Below, piece after piece: positions 18,066-26,735 of a stretch of DNA of 64,000 nucleotides (its first letter is position 1; each line of letters opens with the position of its first letter). Both the position numbers and the translations under genes were made by a program. This stretch comes from Streptomyces sp. TP-A0874 (GTDB taxonomy: Bacteria; Actinomycetota; Actinomycetes; Streptomycetales; Streptomycetaceae). The notes below the pieces were generated by a model. The model saw only the letters and a list, made by a program, of their open reading frames with translations. It did not search any database and had not been told where the DNA came from. The stretch lies in contig NZ_BBZK01000003.1 in NCBI RefSeq assembly GCF_001748085.1, positions 806,001 through 870,000 on the forward strand, in the 5' to 3' direction.

Positions 18066-19498
18066 TGCGCCGAGCGAAGATCGTCTGTACCCTGGGCCCC
18101 GCCACCGACTCATATGAGCAGATCAAGGCTCTGATTGAGACGGGAATGGATGTGGCCCGACTCAATCTCAGCCACGGCGGCCACGCCGAGCACGAGGAGC
18201 GGTACCAGTGGGTGCGGAAAGCCTCCGGGGAGGCTGACCGGAGCGTCGGGGTCCTGGTCGACCTTCAAGGTCCGAAGATTCGGCTGGGGACTTTCCATGA
18301 TGGGCCTGTATTCCTTGAACGCGGTGATGATTTCACCATCACCGTCGAGGACGTCGAGGGTGACTCCCGCCGGTGCGGCACCACGCACGTCGGCCTGGCC
18401 GCCGACGTCGGCCCGGGAGAGCGCGTCCTCGTCGACGACGGACGGGTCACCCTCGAGGTCACCGGCGTCGAGGGCCCACGGGTGCACACCACGGTGCTGG
18501 AGGGCGGCCTGATCTCGGACCACAAGGGGCTCAACCTCCCCGGCGTCGCCGTCTCGGTGCCCGCGCTCTCGGAGAAGGACGTCGACGACCTCCGCTGGGC
18601 CGTCCGCACCGGAGCGGACGTCATCGCCCTCTCCTTCGTCCGCAGCGCCCGCGACGTGGAGGACGTCCACCGGATCATGGAGGAGGAGGGCCGCCGGCTC
18701 CCGGTCATCGCCAAGATCGAGAAACCGCAGGCCGTGCGGAACCTGGAGGAGATCGTCGACGCCTTCGACGGCATCATGGTCGCCCGCGGCGACCTGGGCG
18801 TCGAGATGCCGCTGGAGGCAGTGCCGTTGGTGCAGAAGAGGGCCGTCGAACTGGCCAGGCGGAACGCCAAACCGGTCATCGTGGCGACCCAGATGCTGGA
18901 CTCGATGATCGAGGCCTCCCGACCCACCCGCGCCGAGGCCTCCGACGTGGCCAACGCCGTGCTGGACGGCACCGACGCCGTGATGCTCTCCGGTGAGACC
19001 AGCGTCGGCAAGTACCCCGGTGAGACGGTCCGCACCATGGCCCGGATCGCCGCGGCGGCTGAGGGCGAGTTGCTCGCCGGCGGGCTGGCGCCGCTGAGCG
19101 AGGGGAACAAGCCGCGCACCCAGGGCGGCGCGGTGGCCAGGGCGGCCGCGGAGATCGGCGACTTCCTCGGCGCCCGGTACCTGGTGGCCTGCACCCAGAC
19201 CGGCGACACCGCCCGCCGCCTCTCCCGCTACCGCTCCCCGATCCCGGTGCTGGCCTTCACGCCGGAGCCGGCGACGCTGGCCCAGCTCAACCTCACCTGG
19301 GGAGTGGAGGCGTTCCTCGGGCCCGAGGTCGAGTCCACCGACGAGATGGTCAGGCAGGTCGACGCCGAACTGCTGAGGCTGGGCCGTTGCCGGAAGGGCG
19401 ATGTCGTGGTCATCACGGCGGGTTCCCCACCGGGCGTCCCGGGCTCCACCAACCTGGTGCGGGTCCACCGCATCGGCGAACCGGAGGCCTCCGGCTGA
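18065..19498 (+). CDS. pyk: pyruvate kinase
   Basis: Complete enzyme of 477 residues that converts phosphoenolpyruvate and ADP to pyruvate and ATP at the end of glycolysis. It starts directly with the family N-terminus RRAKIVCTLGPATDS. Other signatures are MDVARLNLSHG, the active-site IAKIEKPQAVRNLEEI, MVARGDLGVEMP and the metal/substrate segment ATQMLDSMI, followed by the C-terminal allosteric domain. The start has no RBS and may be leaderless (see 18053). It belongs to the conserved actinobacterial series pyk - pdtaR - polA - rpsA - coaE - uvrB. The upstream siderophore gene ends 83 bases earlier. Confidence 0.96.
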   Translation: MRRAKIVCTLGPATDSYEQIKALIETGMDVARLNLSHGGHAEHEERYQWVRKASGEADRSVGVLVDLQGPKIRLGTFHDGPVFLERGDDFTITVEDVEGDSRRCGTTHVGLAADVGPGERVLVDDGRVTLEVTGVEGPRVHTTVLEGGLISDHKGLNLPGVAVSVPALSEKDVDDLRWAVRTGADVIALSFVRSARDVEDVHRIMEEEGRRLPVIAKIEKPQAVRNLEEIVDAFDGIMVARGDLGVEMPLEAVPLVQKRAVELARRNAKPVIVATQMLDSMIEASRPTRAEASDVANAVLDGTDAVMLSGETSVGKYPGETVRTMARIAAAAEGELLAGGLAPLSEGNKPRTQGGAVARAAAEIGDFLGARYLVACTQTGDTARRLSRYRSPIPVLAFTPEPATLAQLNLTWGVEAFLGPEVESTDEMVRQVDAELLRLGRCRKGDVVVITAGSPPGVPGSTNLVRVHRIGEPEASG

Positions 19499-19684
19499 GG
19501 TCTGGAGGCGTGGGTCCGAGCGGCTCCGGCCCAGCGGGCGGCGGTGCTCCGGTCCGCCGGGCACCGGACCGGGCCGCCGTGGCGGAGGGCGGCACGGGCG
19601 CCGGCCGGGAACGGAGTGCGGGCGCTCCGGAACCGAAGACCGTGCCGGAGATGCCCGGAAAACGAATGGAAAACGAAGGTCAAG

Positions 19685-19757
19685 TACCCCGGGTGGGATT
19701 CGAACCCACGCTGGATGGTGTTTGAGACCATTGCCTCTACCGCTGGGCTACCGGGGC
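19685..19757 (-). tRNA. tRNA with Leu anticodon CAA but short variable arm
   Basis: A 73-base cloverleaf can be drawn on the minus strand. The acceptor stem GCCCCGG pairs with CCGGGGT (one G-U). A 3-bp D stem carries the loop segment GCGGTAGA. The anticodon stem is ATGGT/ACCAT with loop CTCAAAC, so the anticodon is CAA. The T arm is GTGGG-TTCGAAT-CCCAC and the discriminator base is A; CCA is not encoded. The D arm and A73 are Leu-like, yet the variable region is only five bases (CCAGC), whereas bacterial tRNA-Leu has a long variable arm. Its charging identity is therefore uncertain. Confidence 0.85.
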
Positions 19758-19854
19758 CCCTTTGAAACGAAGGCTAGCCTATACCCTCTGTCCGTCAAAC
19801 ATACAGGAGCTGGGTAGGCTCGTGGAGCACCACCTGCCTGGAACGAGGAGTCCC

Positions 19855-20499
19855 GTGACCGCCGCCGAGCCCGAGCAGCCCGTCGACGACGAGCAGTCGC
19901 ACTTCCCGCCACAGACCACCCGAGTCGTCATCGCCGAGGACGAGGCGCTCATCCGCCTCGATCTCAAGGAGATGCTCGAGGAGGAGGGCTACACCGTGGT
20001 CGGCGAGGCGGGCGACGGAGAGAAAGCCGTCGACCTCACCCGCGAGCTCCGCCCCGACCTCGTCATCCTCGACGTCAAGATGCCTGTGCTGGACGGCATC
20101 TCCGCCGCCGAGCAGATCGCCGCGGAACGCATCGCCCCGGTGCTGATGCTGACCGCCTTCTCCCAGCGCGAACTGGTCGAACGGGCCCGGGACGCGGGCG
20201 CGATGGCGTACCTGGTGAAGCCCTTCAACAAGAGCGACGTGGTACCCGCCGTGGAGATGGCGGTGTCCCGCTTCGCGGAGCTGCGGGCGCTGGAGTCCGA
20301 AGTCGCCGACCTCGCGGAGCGGTTGGAGACCCGCAAACTCGTGGACCGCGCCAAGAGCGTCCTCCAGACGCAGTACGGCCTGACCGAACCGGCCGCCTTC
20401 CGGTGGATCCAGAAGACCTCCATGGACCGCCGGCTCTCCATGCGCCAGGTGGCCGAGGCGGTCATCGCGGACGGCGAGGAGAGGAAACAGCAGGCCTGA
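19855..20499 (+). CDS. pdtaR: ANTAR-domain response regulator, PdtaR type
   Basis: Cytoplasmic response regulator of 214 residues. Residues 22-140 form a receiver domain with the acidic pair AEDE, phospho-acceptor Asp73 in ILDVKMP, the LTAFS threonine and Lys in VKPF. Residues about 150-205 form an ANTAR RNA-binding domain (RKLVDRAKSVLQ, FRWIQKTSMDRRLSMRQVA). Proteins of this kind act as antiterminators on nascent RNA hairpins after phosphorylation by a histidine kinase. No kinase gene is adjacent, as with mycobacterial PdtaR/PdtaS. GTG 19855 is chosen for its CGAGGAG RBS; an open frame back to 19762 lacks one. Confidence 0.92.
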   Translation: MTAAEPEQPVDDEQSHFPPQTTRVVIAEDEALIRLDLKEMLEEEGYTVVGEAGDGEKAVDLTRELRPDLVILDVKMPVLDGISAAEQIAAERIAPVLMLTAFSQRELVERARDAGAMAYLVKPFNKSDVVPAVEMAVSRFAELRALESEVADLAERLETRKLVDRAKSVLQTQYGLTEPAAFRWIQKTSMDRRLSMRQVAEAVIADGEERKQQA

Positions 20500-20520
20500 G
20501 CGGCGGGACGGGCGTCGGAA

Positions 20521-20555
20521 GGGGTCGGCACCGCTGTCGCCGCGGCGCCGACCCC
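20521..20555. terminator. bidirectional terminator between pdtaR and livF
   Basis: Arms GGGGTCGGC (20521-20529) and GCCGACCCC (20547-20555) are exact reverse complements around a 17-base GC-rich loop. They lie between the convergent stops of pdtaR and livF. Confidence 0.65.
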
Positions 20556-20573
20556 CTTGGTTCCGGCCGGTCC

Positions 20574-21290
20574 TCAGTCCTCGCCGAGATAGGCCTTGCG
20601 CACCGACTCGTCGTGCATCAGCGCTTCACCGGTGCCGGAGAGGGCCACCCGCCCGGTCTCCATCACATGCCCCTGGTCCGCCAGGGACAGGGCGGCCTGC
20701 GCGTTCTGTTCCACCAGCAGGATGGTCGTGCCCTCCGCCTTGAGCTCGGCGATCGTCTGCATGATCTTCTGCATCATGATCGGGGAGAGCCCCATCGAGG
20801 GCTCGTCCAGCATCAGCAGCTTCGGACGTGACATCAGCGCCCGCCCCATCGCCAACATCTGCTGCTCACCGCCGGAGAGCGTGCCGGAGGCCTGCTTCCG
20901 CCGCTCTCCCAGGATCGGGAAGAGCTCGTAGACGCGCTGGACGTCCTTCTCGATGCCGTCGGCGTCCTTCCGCAGGAAGGCGCCGAGTTGGAGGTTCTCC
21001 GCGATCGAGAGCCTGGGGAAGATATGGCGGCCCTCCGGGGAGTGGGCCAGCCCCAGCGCCACGATCTTGTGCGCCGGAATGCCGTTCAGCGGCTGCCCGT
21101 CGAAGACGATGCGGCCACTGACCGGCTTGAGCAGTCCGGAGAGGGTGCGCAGGGTGGTGGTCTTGCCCGCGCCGTTGGTACCGATGAGGGTGACCACCTG
21201 GCCCGCCTCGACCGTGAACGAGATGCCCTTGACGGCCTCGATCTTGCCGTAGGCGACCCGGAGGTCCTCCACTTCGAGCAGTGCCGTCAT
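20574..21290 (-). CDS. livF: branched-chain amino acid ABC transporter, ATPase LivF
   Basis: ATP-binding subunit of 238 residues, one of two ATPases that drive branched-chain amino acid uptake. Walker A is GTNGAGKTT, the ABC signature is LSGGEQQML and Walker B is LLMLDEPSMGL, followed by the switch histidine equivalent in a Gln/His-poor loop (VEQNAQAAL). The LivF-type sequence FPRLSIAENL precedes the signature. It is the last gene of the livK-H-M-G-F transcription unit and overlaps livG by four bases (ATGA), so translation is coupled. Confidence 0.94.
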   Translation of the reverse strand: MTALLEVEDLRVAYGKIEAVKGISFTVEAGQVVTLIGTNGAGKTTTLRTLSGLLKPVSGRIVFDGQPLNGIPAHKIVALGLAHSPEGRHIFPRLSIAENLQLGAFLRKDADGIEKDVQRVYELFPILGERRKQASGTLSGGEQQMLAMGRALMSRPKLLMLDEPSMGLSPIMMQKIMQTIAELKAEGTTILLVEQNAQAALSLADQGHVMETGRVALSGTGEALMHDESVRKAYLGED

Positions 21291-22189
21291 GCCCCGTCCT
21301 CTCCTTCGCTGCGGGCCGTGCTGTGCGCCTCGGCCGCCTCGACCTCGGCGGCCTCCTCCTCGCCCGGCTCCCCCTCGAAGGGGGTACCGAGATAGGCGGA
21401 GACGACCCGCTCGTCAGCCTGCACGACGTCCGGGGTGCCCTCGACGAGCTTCTCGCCCTGGACCAGGACGGCGACCCGGTCGCAGAGGTTGAAGATGAAG
21501 CGCATGTCGTGCTCGATGACGAGGACCGCGGTGCCCTGGTCGCGGATGGCGAAGACCAGCTCCTGGGTGGCCTGCGTCTCCTGCGGGTTCATCCCCGCCG
21601 TCGGCTCGTCGAGCAGCAGCAGACCGGGGTCGCTGGCCAGGGCGCGGGCGATCTCCAGCTTCCGCTGCTCACCGTAGGGGAGGTTCCTCGCCAGGTGGTC
21701 CCGCTTGGACTCCAGGCCCACGAAGGAGAGCAGCTCCATCGAACGGGCCTCGGACTCACTCTCGGCCCGGTGGAAGCCGGGGCCGCGGACGAGGGCCGAG
21801 AACAGCCCGCCCCGGGTCCGGGTGTGCCGGCCGACCAGCACGTTCTCCAGCACCGTCATGTTGGCGAAGAGCCGGATGTTCTGGAAGGTACGCGCGATGC
21901 CGGCCTGGGTGACCAGATGGGACCGGTGCGGGAGGACGGTACCGCGGTAGGCGACCGTGCCCTCGGTGGGGACGTAGAGGCCGGTGAGGCAGTTGAAGAA
22001 GGTGGTCTTACCTGCCCCGTTGGGCCCGATCAGTCCGACGATCTCGCCGCTGTCCACCGAGAGGTCGACGCCGCGCACGGCCGTGAGGCCGCCGAAGCGC
22101 ATGGTCACCCCGGTGGCCCGCAGCACCTGTCCGCGCTGCTCCGCCCGGCCGGCGGTCTCGGTGATGGTGTCGCTGGTCATATGGCTCAC
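21287..22189 (-). CDS. livG: branched-chain amino acid ABC transporter, ATPase LivG
   Basis: Second ATPase of the transporter, 300 residues. Walker A is GPNGAGKTTFFN and the signature is YGEQRKLEIARAL, a LivG-type degenerate form. Walker B is LLLLDEPTAGMNP, with the switch segment VIEHDMRFIF. The C-terminal extension VQADERVVSAYLG is typical of LivG. An added tail of about 30 Glu/Ala-rich residues follows. It overlaps both livM and livF by four bases. Confidence 0.94.
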   Translation of the reverse strand: MSHMTSDTITETAGRAEQRGQVLRATGVTMRFGGLTAVRGVDLSVDSGEIVGLIGPNGAGKTTFFNCLTGLYVPTEGTVAYRGTVLPHRSHLVTQAGIARTFQNIRLFANMTVLENVLVGRHTRTRGGLFSALVRGPGFHRAESESEARSMELLSFVGLESKRDHLARNLPYGEQRKLEIARALASDPGLLLLDEPTAGMNPQETQATQELVFAIRDQGTAVLVIEHDMRFIFNLCDRVAVLVQGEKLVEGTPDVVQADERVVSAYLGTPFEGEPGEEEAAEVEAAEAHSTARSEGEDGA

Positions 22190-24018
22190 GCCTCCACCTT
22201 GCTGAGGCCGACGCCGCCCTCGGGGACGTCCAGTTGGCCGGTCTCGCGGAACTCGAGCTTCTTCCTCCGGTCGGCGACGATTCCCTCCGGGCGGAAGCGC
22301 ATCAGCAGCACCAGCGCGATGCCGAAGAGCAGGAGCTGGTAGTCCCCGATGAACTGCAGCTTCGAGGGGATCAGGAAGAGCAGCGCGGCGCCGATGAGCG
22401 GGCCGGTGACCGTCCCCATGCCGCCGAGGATCACGGCGGCCAGCAGGAACGCCGAGTTCGGCGGGACGGACTCGACGAACTTGTAGCTCTCCGGGTTGAC
22501 CGCGAACTCCACGTGGGCCTGGACGGTGCCCGCCATACCGGCGAGCGTCGCGCCCAGCGCGAAGGCGAGCAGCTTCAGCCGGAAGGCGTTGATGCCCATC
22601 GCCCGGGCCGCCGTCTCGTCCTCCCGGATCGCGACCCAGGCCCGCCCGATGCGGGAGGTGTCGGAGCGCCGGAACACCATCACGACGATGGCGGTGAAGA
22701 ACAGCATCAGCAGGTAGTAGTTGGCGAACCTGCCGAGGGTGAAGCCGAGGAAGCTGTGCTCCTGGCCGAAGTTGAAGCCGAGCAGCTCCAGGTCGGGGAT
22801 GTTCGGGATGCCGTTGGGCCCGTTGGTCACGTCCGGCCCGGAATCGCCGTCCAGGTTCTTCATGGCGATGCGGAAGATCTCACCGAAGCCGAGGGTGACG
22901 ATCGCGAGGTAGTCACCCCGCAGCCGGAGCGTGGGCGCGCCGATCACCACACCGAAGACCAGCGACGCGGCGGCTCCCGTGAGCACCGCCGCCCAGAACG
23001 GGAACTGGACTCCGATGCTGGAGTACGGGGAGCCGGAGACCAGGGCCGCGGTGTACGCGCCGACGCCGAGGAAGGCGACGTAGCCCAGGTCCAGCAGGCC
23101 GGCGAGGCCCACCACGACGTTCAACCCCAGGGCGACCGTGGCGAAGATCAGGATGTTGGTCGCGATCGAGGTGTAGGTGTCGCTGCTCTGGGTGAAGGGG
23201 AAGGCGGCGGCCGCGACGAACGCCGCGGCCATGGTGACGCTTCGGTGCTTGGCGGTGAGGGCCGACAGCCGCTGGCCGAGCCCGGCCTTGCCGACCGAGG
23301 CGGAACCGAGGCCCGCCAGGAGCAGGAAACCGACGAACAGTTCCCCGTACTCGGTGTCGATGCCGTAGGTGAACACGTACAGGCCCAGGCCGACGGCGGC
23401 GGCGATCACCAGGAGCTCCGCCCAGGACGGCAGACGCAGCTCCGCCTCGGAGGGGGCCGGGGCCTGCAGCGAGTGGCGCAGGCGCGCCCAGGCGTTGCTC
23501 GGCGGGCCGTCCGGGGCGTCGGGATCCGCGGGCTGGTCGGCGGGGAGGCCGAGAGCCGCTAGGGCGGTGGCGAGCGAGGCGAGAGCGGCGATCCAGCCGC
23601 CGGGCTCCAGATTGACCAGGCCGCCGAGGGAGACGGCGATCGCGCCGACGGCGTACCAGGTGGTGGCGAAGGTGCCCAGGGCCAGCAGCAGCACCGGGCT
23701 GGTCCGCCCCCCGGGGGTGAGCCAGCGCAGACCGCGGACTCCGTATCCGGAGAGGGTGAAGAGGAAGGTGAGCGCGGCGCCGACCAGGGTCAGCACCTGG
23801 AGCCCGCCGGGGTAGCCGTCGACGGTGAGGTCGCCGGGGAACTCCGCGGTCCAGGTCCACGCGAGGAAGGTGCTGGCGAAGGTGACCGCCGCCGCGGCGG
23901 CGACCGAGGGACGGGCGACGGCCGGGGGCAGTGCCAGGGTGCCGGCCACGGTGGCCCGGGCGGACTCGCTCTGCGCAGACGCCGTGTTGGGGGGTGCGGT
24001 GCTGGTCAAGGGGATCAC
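22186..24018 (-). CDS. livM: branched-chain amino acid ABC transporter permease LivM, extended
   Basis: Inner-membrane permease of 610 residues. The C-terminal 330 residues are the LivM core: the segment GLNVVVGLAGLLDLGYVAFLG, a run of transmembrane helices, and the EAA-like loop RIGRAWVAIREDETAARAMG that contacts the ATPases. The N-terminal 250 residues add several further hydrophobic segments (for example LTLVGAALTFLFTLSGYGV), so the protein is much longer than the roughly 425-residue E. coli LivM. The function of the extension is unknown. ATG 24018 overlaps the end of livH by four bases. Confidence 0.9.
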   Translation of the reverse strand: MIPLTSTAPPNTASAQSESARATVAGTLALPPAVARPSVAAAAAVTFASTFLAWTWTAEFPGDLTVDGYPGGLQVLTLVGAALTFLFTLSGYGVRGLRWLTPGGRTSPVLLLALGTFATTWYAVGAIAVSLGGLVNLEPGGWIAALASLATALAALGLPADQPADPDAPDGPPSNAWARLRHSLQAPAPSEAELRLPSWAELLVIAAAVGLGLYVFTYGIDTEYGELFVGFLLLAGLGSASVGKAGLGQRLSALTAKHRSVTMAAAFVAAAAFPFTQSSDTYTSIATNILIFATVALGLNVVVGLAGLLDLGYVAFLGVGAYTAALVSGSPYSSIGVQFPFWAAVLTGAAASLVFGVVIGAPTLRLRGDYLAIVTLGFGEIFRIAMKNLDGDSGPDVTNGPNGIPNIPDLELLGFNFGQEHSFLGFTLGRFANYYLLMLFFTAIVVMVFRRSDTSRIGRAWVAIREDETAARAMGINAFRLKLLAFALGATLAGMAGTVQAHVEFAVNPESYKFVESVPPNSAFLLAAVILGGMGTVTGPLIGAALLFLIPSKLQFIGDYQLLLFGIALVLLMRFRPEGIVADRRKKLEFRETGQLDVPEGGVGLSKVEA

Positions 24019-24974
24019 GCCCGATCCGAAACGCGTTCGCCGAGCAGGCCCTGGGGCCGCAGCAGCAGTACGAGGATGAGGAGAGCGAAGGCCCAGACGT
24101 CTTTCCAGGCCCCGCCGCCGAGTTGTTGCATGCCGGGGATGTTCTCGATGTAGGCGGTCGCCATGGCCTCGGCGAAGCCGAGGGCGAGCCCGCCGATCAT
24201 GGCGCCGTAGATGTTGCCGATCCCGCCGAGCACGGCGGCGGTGAAGGCCTTCAGTCCGGCGATGAAGCCCATCTTGAAGTCCACCTGGCCGAACTTGAGG
24301 CCGTGGGCGACGGCGGCGACGGCGGCGAACGCTCCACCGATGGCGAAGGCGGTGACGATGATGCGGTTGGTGTTGATGCCCATCAGCTTCGCCGTGTCCG
24401 GGTCCTGCGAGGTGGCCTGCATGGCCCGGCCGGTGCGGGTCTTGGCCACGAAGAAGCCCAGGCCGATCATGCAGATCGGGGCGGCGATGAGCAGGAAGAG
24501 CTCACCGCGCTGGACGGACATCGGGCCGATCTCGACGGGCCCGCCGGAGAACTGCGGGAAGGTCCGGGCCTTCGTCGCGTCCGGGTAGAGGGCCCAGACG
24601 GCCTGCTGCAGGGCGATCGAGAGGCCGATGGCGGTGATCAGGGGGGCCAGTCGCGGCCCGCCGCGGAGCGGACGGTAGGCGAAGCGTTCGGCTCCGACGG
24701 CGACCAGTACGGAGCAGAGGACGGCCAGGAGGATCATCAGGGGGAGGGCGACGAGCAGGGAGGTGCCCTCGGGGAGCATCAGCCAGGCGGTCAGCGCGCC
24801 GAAGCCCCCGATCATGAATATCTCGCCATGGGCGAAGTTGATGAGCTGAACGATGCCGTAGACCATGGTGTACCCGATGGCGATGAGGCCGTACATCGCT
24901 CCGAGTATCAGGCCGTTGGCGAGTTGCTGCGGCAGATCTTGCACCGCGGGGCCTCCGGGATGGTGTTGAGGCAC
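24015..24974 (-). CDS. livH: branched-chain amino acid ABC transporter permease LivH
   Basis: Permease of 319 residues that pairs with LivM in the membrane. The family N-terminus LPQQLANGLILGAMYGLIAIG is followed by MVYGIVQLINFAHGEIFMIG and the ATPase-contact loop RTGRAMQATSQDPDTAKLMG. About eight hydrophobic segments are visible. It lies 66 bases downstream of livK. The start codon at 24974 is a GTG or ATG-type start in a poorly defined leader; an in-frame Met-like alternative a few codons inside cannot be excluded. Confidence 0.92.
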   Translation of the reverse strand: MPQHHPGGPAVQDLPQQLANGLILGAMYGLIAIGYTMVYGIVQLINFAHGEIFMIGGFGALTAWLMLPEGTSLLVALPLMILLAVLCSVLVAVGAERFAYRPLRGGPRLAPLITAIGLSIALQQAVWALYPDATKARTFPQFSGGPVEIGPMSVQRGELFLLIAAPICMIGLGFFVAKTRTGRAMQATSQDPDTAKLMGINTNRIIVTAFAIGGAFAAVAAVAHGLKFGQVDFKMGFIAGLKAFTAAVLGGIGNIYGAMIGGLALGFAEAMATAYIENIPGMQQLGGGAWKDVWAFALLILVLLLRPQGLLGERVSDRA

Positions 24975-25040
24975 CCGCGCGGAGGCGGTGGTGTCGCCTC
25001 CGCGCGGGCAGCAGGATCGGGAGGTGGGAGGGGACCGCGG

Positions 25041-26276
25041 TCAGTCGTCGAAGGTGTCGATCTTGACCGGCGCGTGCTTGCCGTCCTTCACCTCGTACAT
25101 CGACAGCTGCCGGTTGGTGGTGTCGCCGAACTCGTCGAAGCCGATGTCGCCGCTGACACCCTGGAACTTCACGTTCTGGGTGGCCTCGACGACCTGCTTG
25201 CGGGCTTCGTTGATGTCGCTGGGGAGCTTGCCGTCGTTCTTCTCCACCACGGCCTTGACGGCCTGGATGATGGCCCAGGTGCTGTCGTAGGAGTAACCGC
25301 CGTAGGCCTCGTACGGCACGCCGTACTTGGCGTCCTTGTAGTTCTTCATGAACGTCTTGGCGGTGTCGAGCGTCTCCAGGGGCGCGCCGACGGAGGTGGC
25401 GAAGTCGCCTTCGGAGTTCTTCTTCGCCAGGTTGATGTACTCGGCGCTGAAGAGGGCGTCGCCGCCCACCGTCGGGATCTTGGCCCCGGCCTTCTTGATC
25501 TGGTCGGCGAGCGGGGCACCGGCCGGGAACTCGCCGCCGTAGTAGACGAAGTCCGCCCCGGAGCGGCTGACCTTGGTGGCGACCGCGGAGAAGTCCTTGT
25601 CCTCGGGGTTGACGTGGTCGGTGCCCACGACCTTCCCACCGAGCTTGGTGAACTCGTCCTTGAAGGTGCCCGCGAGGCCCGCGCCGTAGGTCTTCTTGTC
25701 GTCGATGACGAAGACCTTCCGGAACTTCTTCTCCTCGTACATGTACCGCGCCGCGAACGGGCCCTGGATGGCGTCCGTGGTGGAGGTGCGGAAGTAGGTG
25801 TCGAAGGGGCGTTTCTTCTCCCCGGTCCTCCACCCGGCGCCCTGGGTGAGCTCGGGCGCGGTGTTGGCGGGGGAGACCTGGACCATGCCGGCGTTGGCGA
25901 ACACCTTCTGCATGGACTGGCCGACGTTGGAGTTCAGCGGGCCGACGGCGCCGATGACCTTCTTGTTGCCGACGAACTTGGTGGCGTTCTGCAGGCCGGT
26001 GGCGGCCTGGGCGACATCGTCGAGCGCCTGCAGCTCGAAGGTGACCCCGGGCACCTCCTCGTTCTTGTTCGCGATCTTGATCGCGAGGTCGGCGGAGTTC
26101 TTGATGCCCTGCCCGAGCACCGAGAGATCGCCGGTCAGCGGTGCGTCCAGGCCGATGACCAGGGTCGTCTTGCCACTGGCGCCGTCGTCGCTGTCGCCGC
26201 GGGAACCGCAGGCGGAGAGCGTCAACGCCCCGGCGGTTACCGCAGTGGTGAGTATGAGCAAGGAACGGTGACGCAC
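25041..26276 (-). CDS. livK: branched-chain amino acid-binding lipoprotein
   Basis: Substrate-binding lipoprotein of 411 residues that delivers amino acids to LivHM at the outer face of the membrane. The signal peptide VRHRSLLILTTAVTAGALTL ends in a lipobox LSAC. The mature protein has the type I periplasmic-binding fold of the LivJ/LivK family, with VIGLDAPLTGDLS, the ANAGMVQVSPANTAPEL hinge and VFVIDDKKTYGAG. GTG 26276 is chosen because AGGGGAAAGGA lies upstream and it gives a normal signal peptide; a frame reaching 26399 does not. It is the first gene of the operon. Confidence 0.93.
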   Translation of the reverse strand: MRHRSLLILTTAVTAGALTLSACGSRGDSDDGASGKTTLVIGLDAPLTGDLSVLGQGIKNSADLAIKIANKNEEVPGVTFELQALDDVAQAATGLQNATKFVGNKKVIGAVGPLNSNVGQSMQKVFANAGMVQVSPANTAPELTQGAGWRTGEKKRPFDTYFRTSTTDAIQGPFAARYMYEEKKFRKVFVIDDKKTYGAGLAGTFKDEFTKLGGKVVGTDHVNPEDKDFSAVATKVSRSGADFVYYGGEFPAGAPLADQIKKAGAKIPTVGGDALFSAEYINLAKKNSEGDFATSVGAPLETLDTAKTFMKNYKDAKYGVPYEAYGGYSYDSTWAIIQAVKAVVEKNDGKLPSDINEARKQVVEATQNVKFQGVSGDIGFDEFGDTTNRQLSMYEVKDGKHAPVKIDTFDD

Positions 26277-26735
26277 GATCAGTCCTTTCCCCTGGCGCGG
26301 CGGCCTCCTCCTGTCGAGGGGCCGTGTCGCGCGCCGGTCGGAGTGTTCCGTACCGCAGACGCCCGACTGCGCGGTGACTGGCCGTGAATATATGTCCACT
26401 GCTGTGCCTGGGTAGAGAGCCGGAACAGGATGTGACTCTCTTGTTATGACGTAGGTCTCACTGCCGGACGCTGGCTTTCTGGGGCTTCCGGGGACGAAGC
26501 GGGCGGGCGGCGGCGGACGGCCGCAAGGCGCTGAATGTGCAGTTCCGCCAAGTGGAGGGAGGCGGGGGCGCTCTGGCGCGTCCGGCTATCGAACGCGCGG
26601 CGGGGCGTACCGTCCGGCCCGGAGGGACGGTACGGCCGCCCCGCGGAGAGGTGCGATCGTGACTACGGGCAGTAGCATCCCGTGTCGGCGGTGACGGGGC
26701 CGGCGGCCCCACCCGGCGCGGGAAGCGCTGTGCGC
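26277..26735. other. intergenic region upstream of livK
   Basis: 459 bases without a gene. The segment next to livK is comparatively AT-rich (around 26385-26460, with ATATATG and TTGTTATGACG) and probably holds the livK promoter. The other end carries the hairpin at 26606-26634 that closes the thioesterase transcript. Confidence 0.6.
26606..26634 (-). terminator. hairpin terminator after the thioesterase gene
   Basis: Arms CGTACCGTCC (26606-26615) and GGACGGTACG (26625-26634) pair perfectly around a 9-base loop. They lie about 100 bases past the thioesterase stop on the minus strand. Flanking GGGGC and GCCCC can extend the stem with a bulge. Confidence 0.65.

Noticed and set aside
19685..20499. 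Mobile element integrated at the tRNA gene
   Set aside because: No integrase, excisionase or direct repeat of the tRNA 3' end is visible on either side; the flanking genes follow the conserved core order.
23931..26387. 818-residue open frame antisense to livH and livK
   Set aside because: It overlaps five well-supported transporter genes and has no family features.
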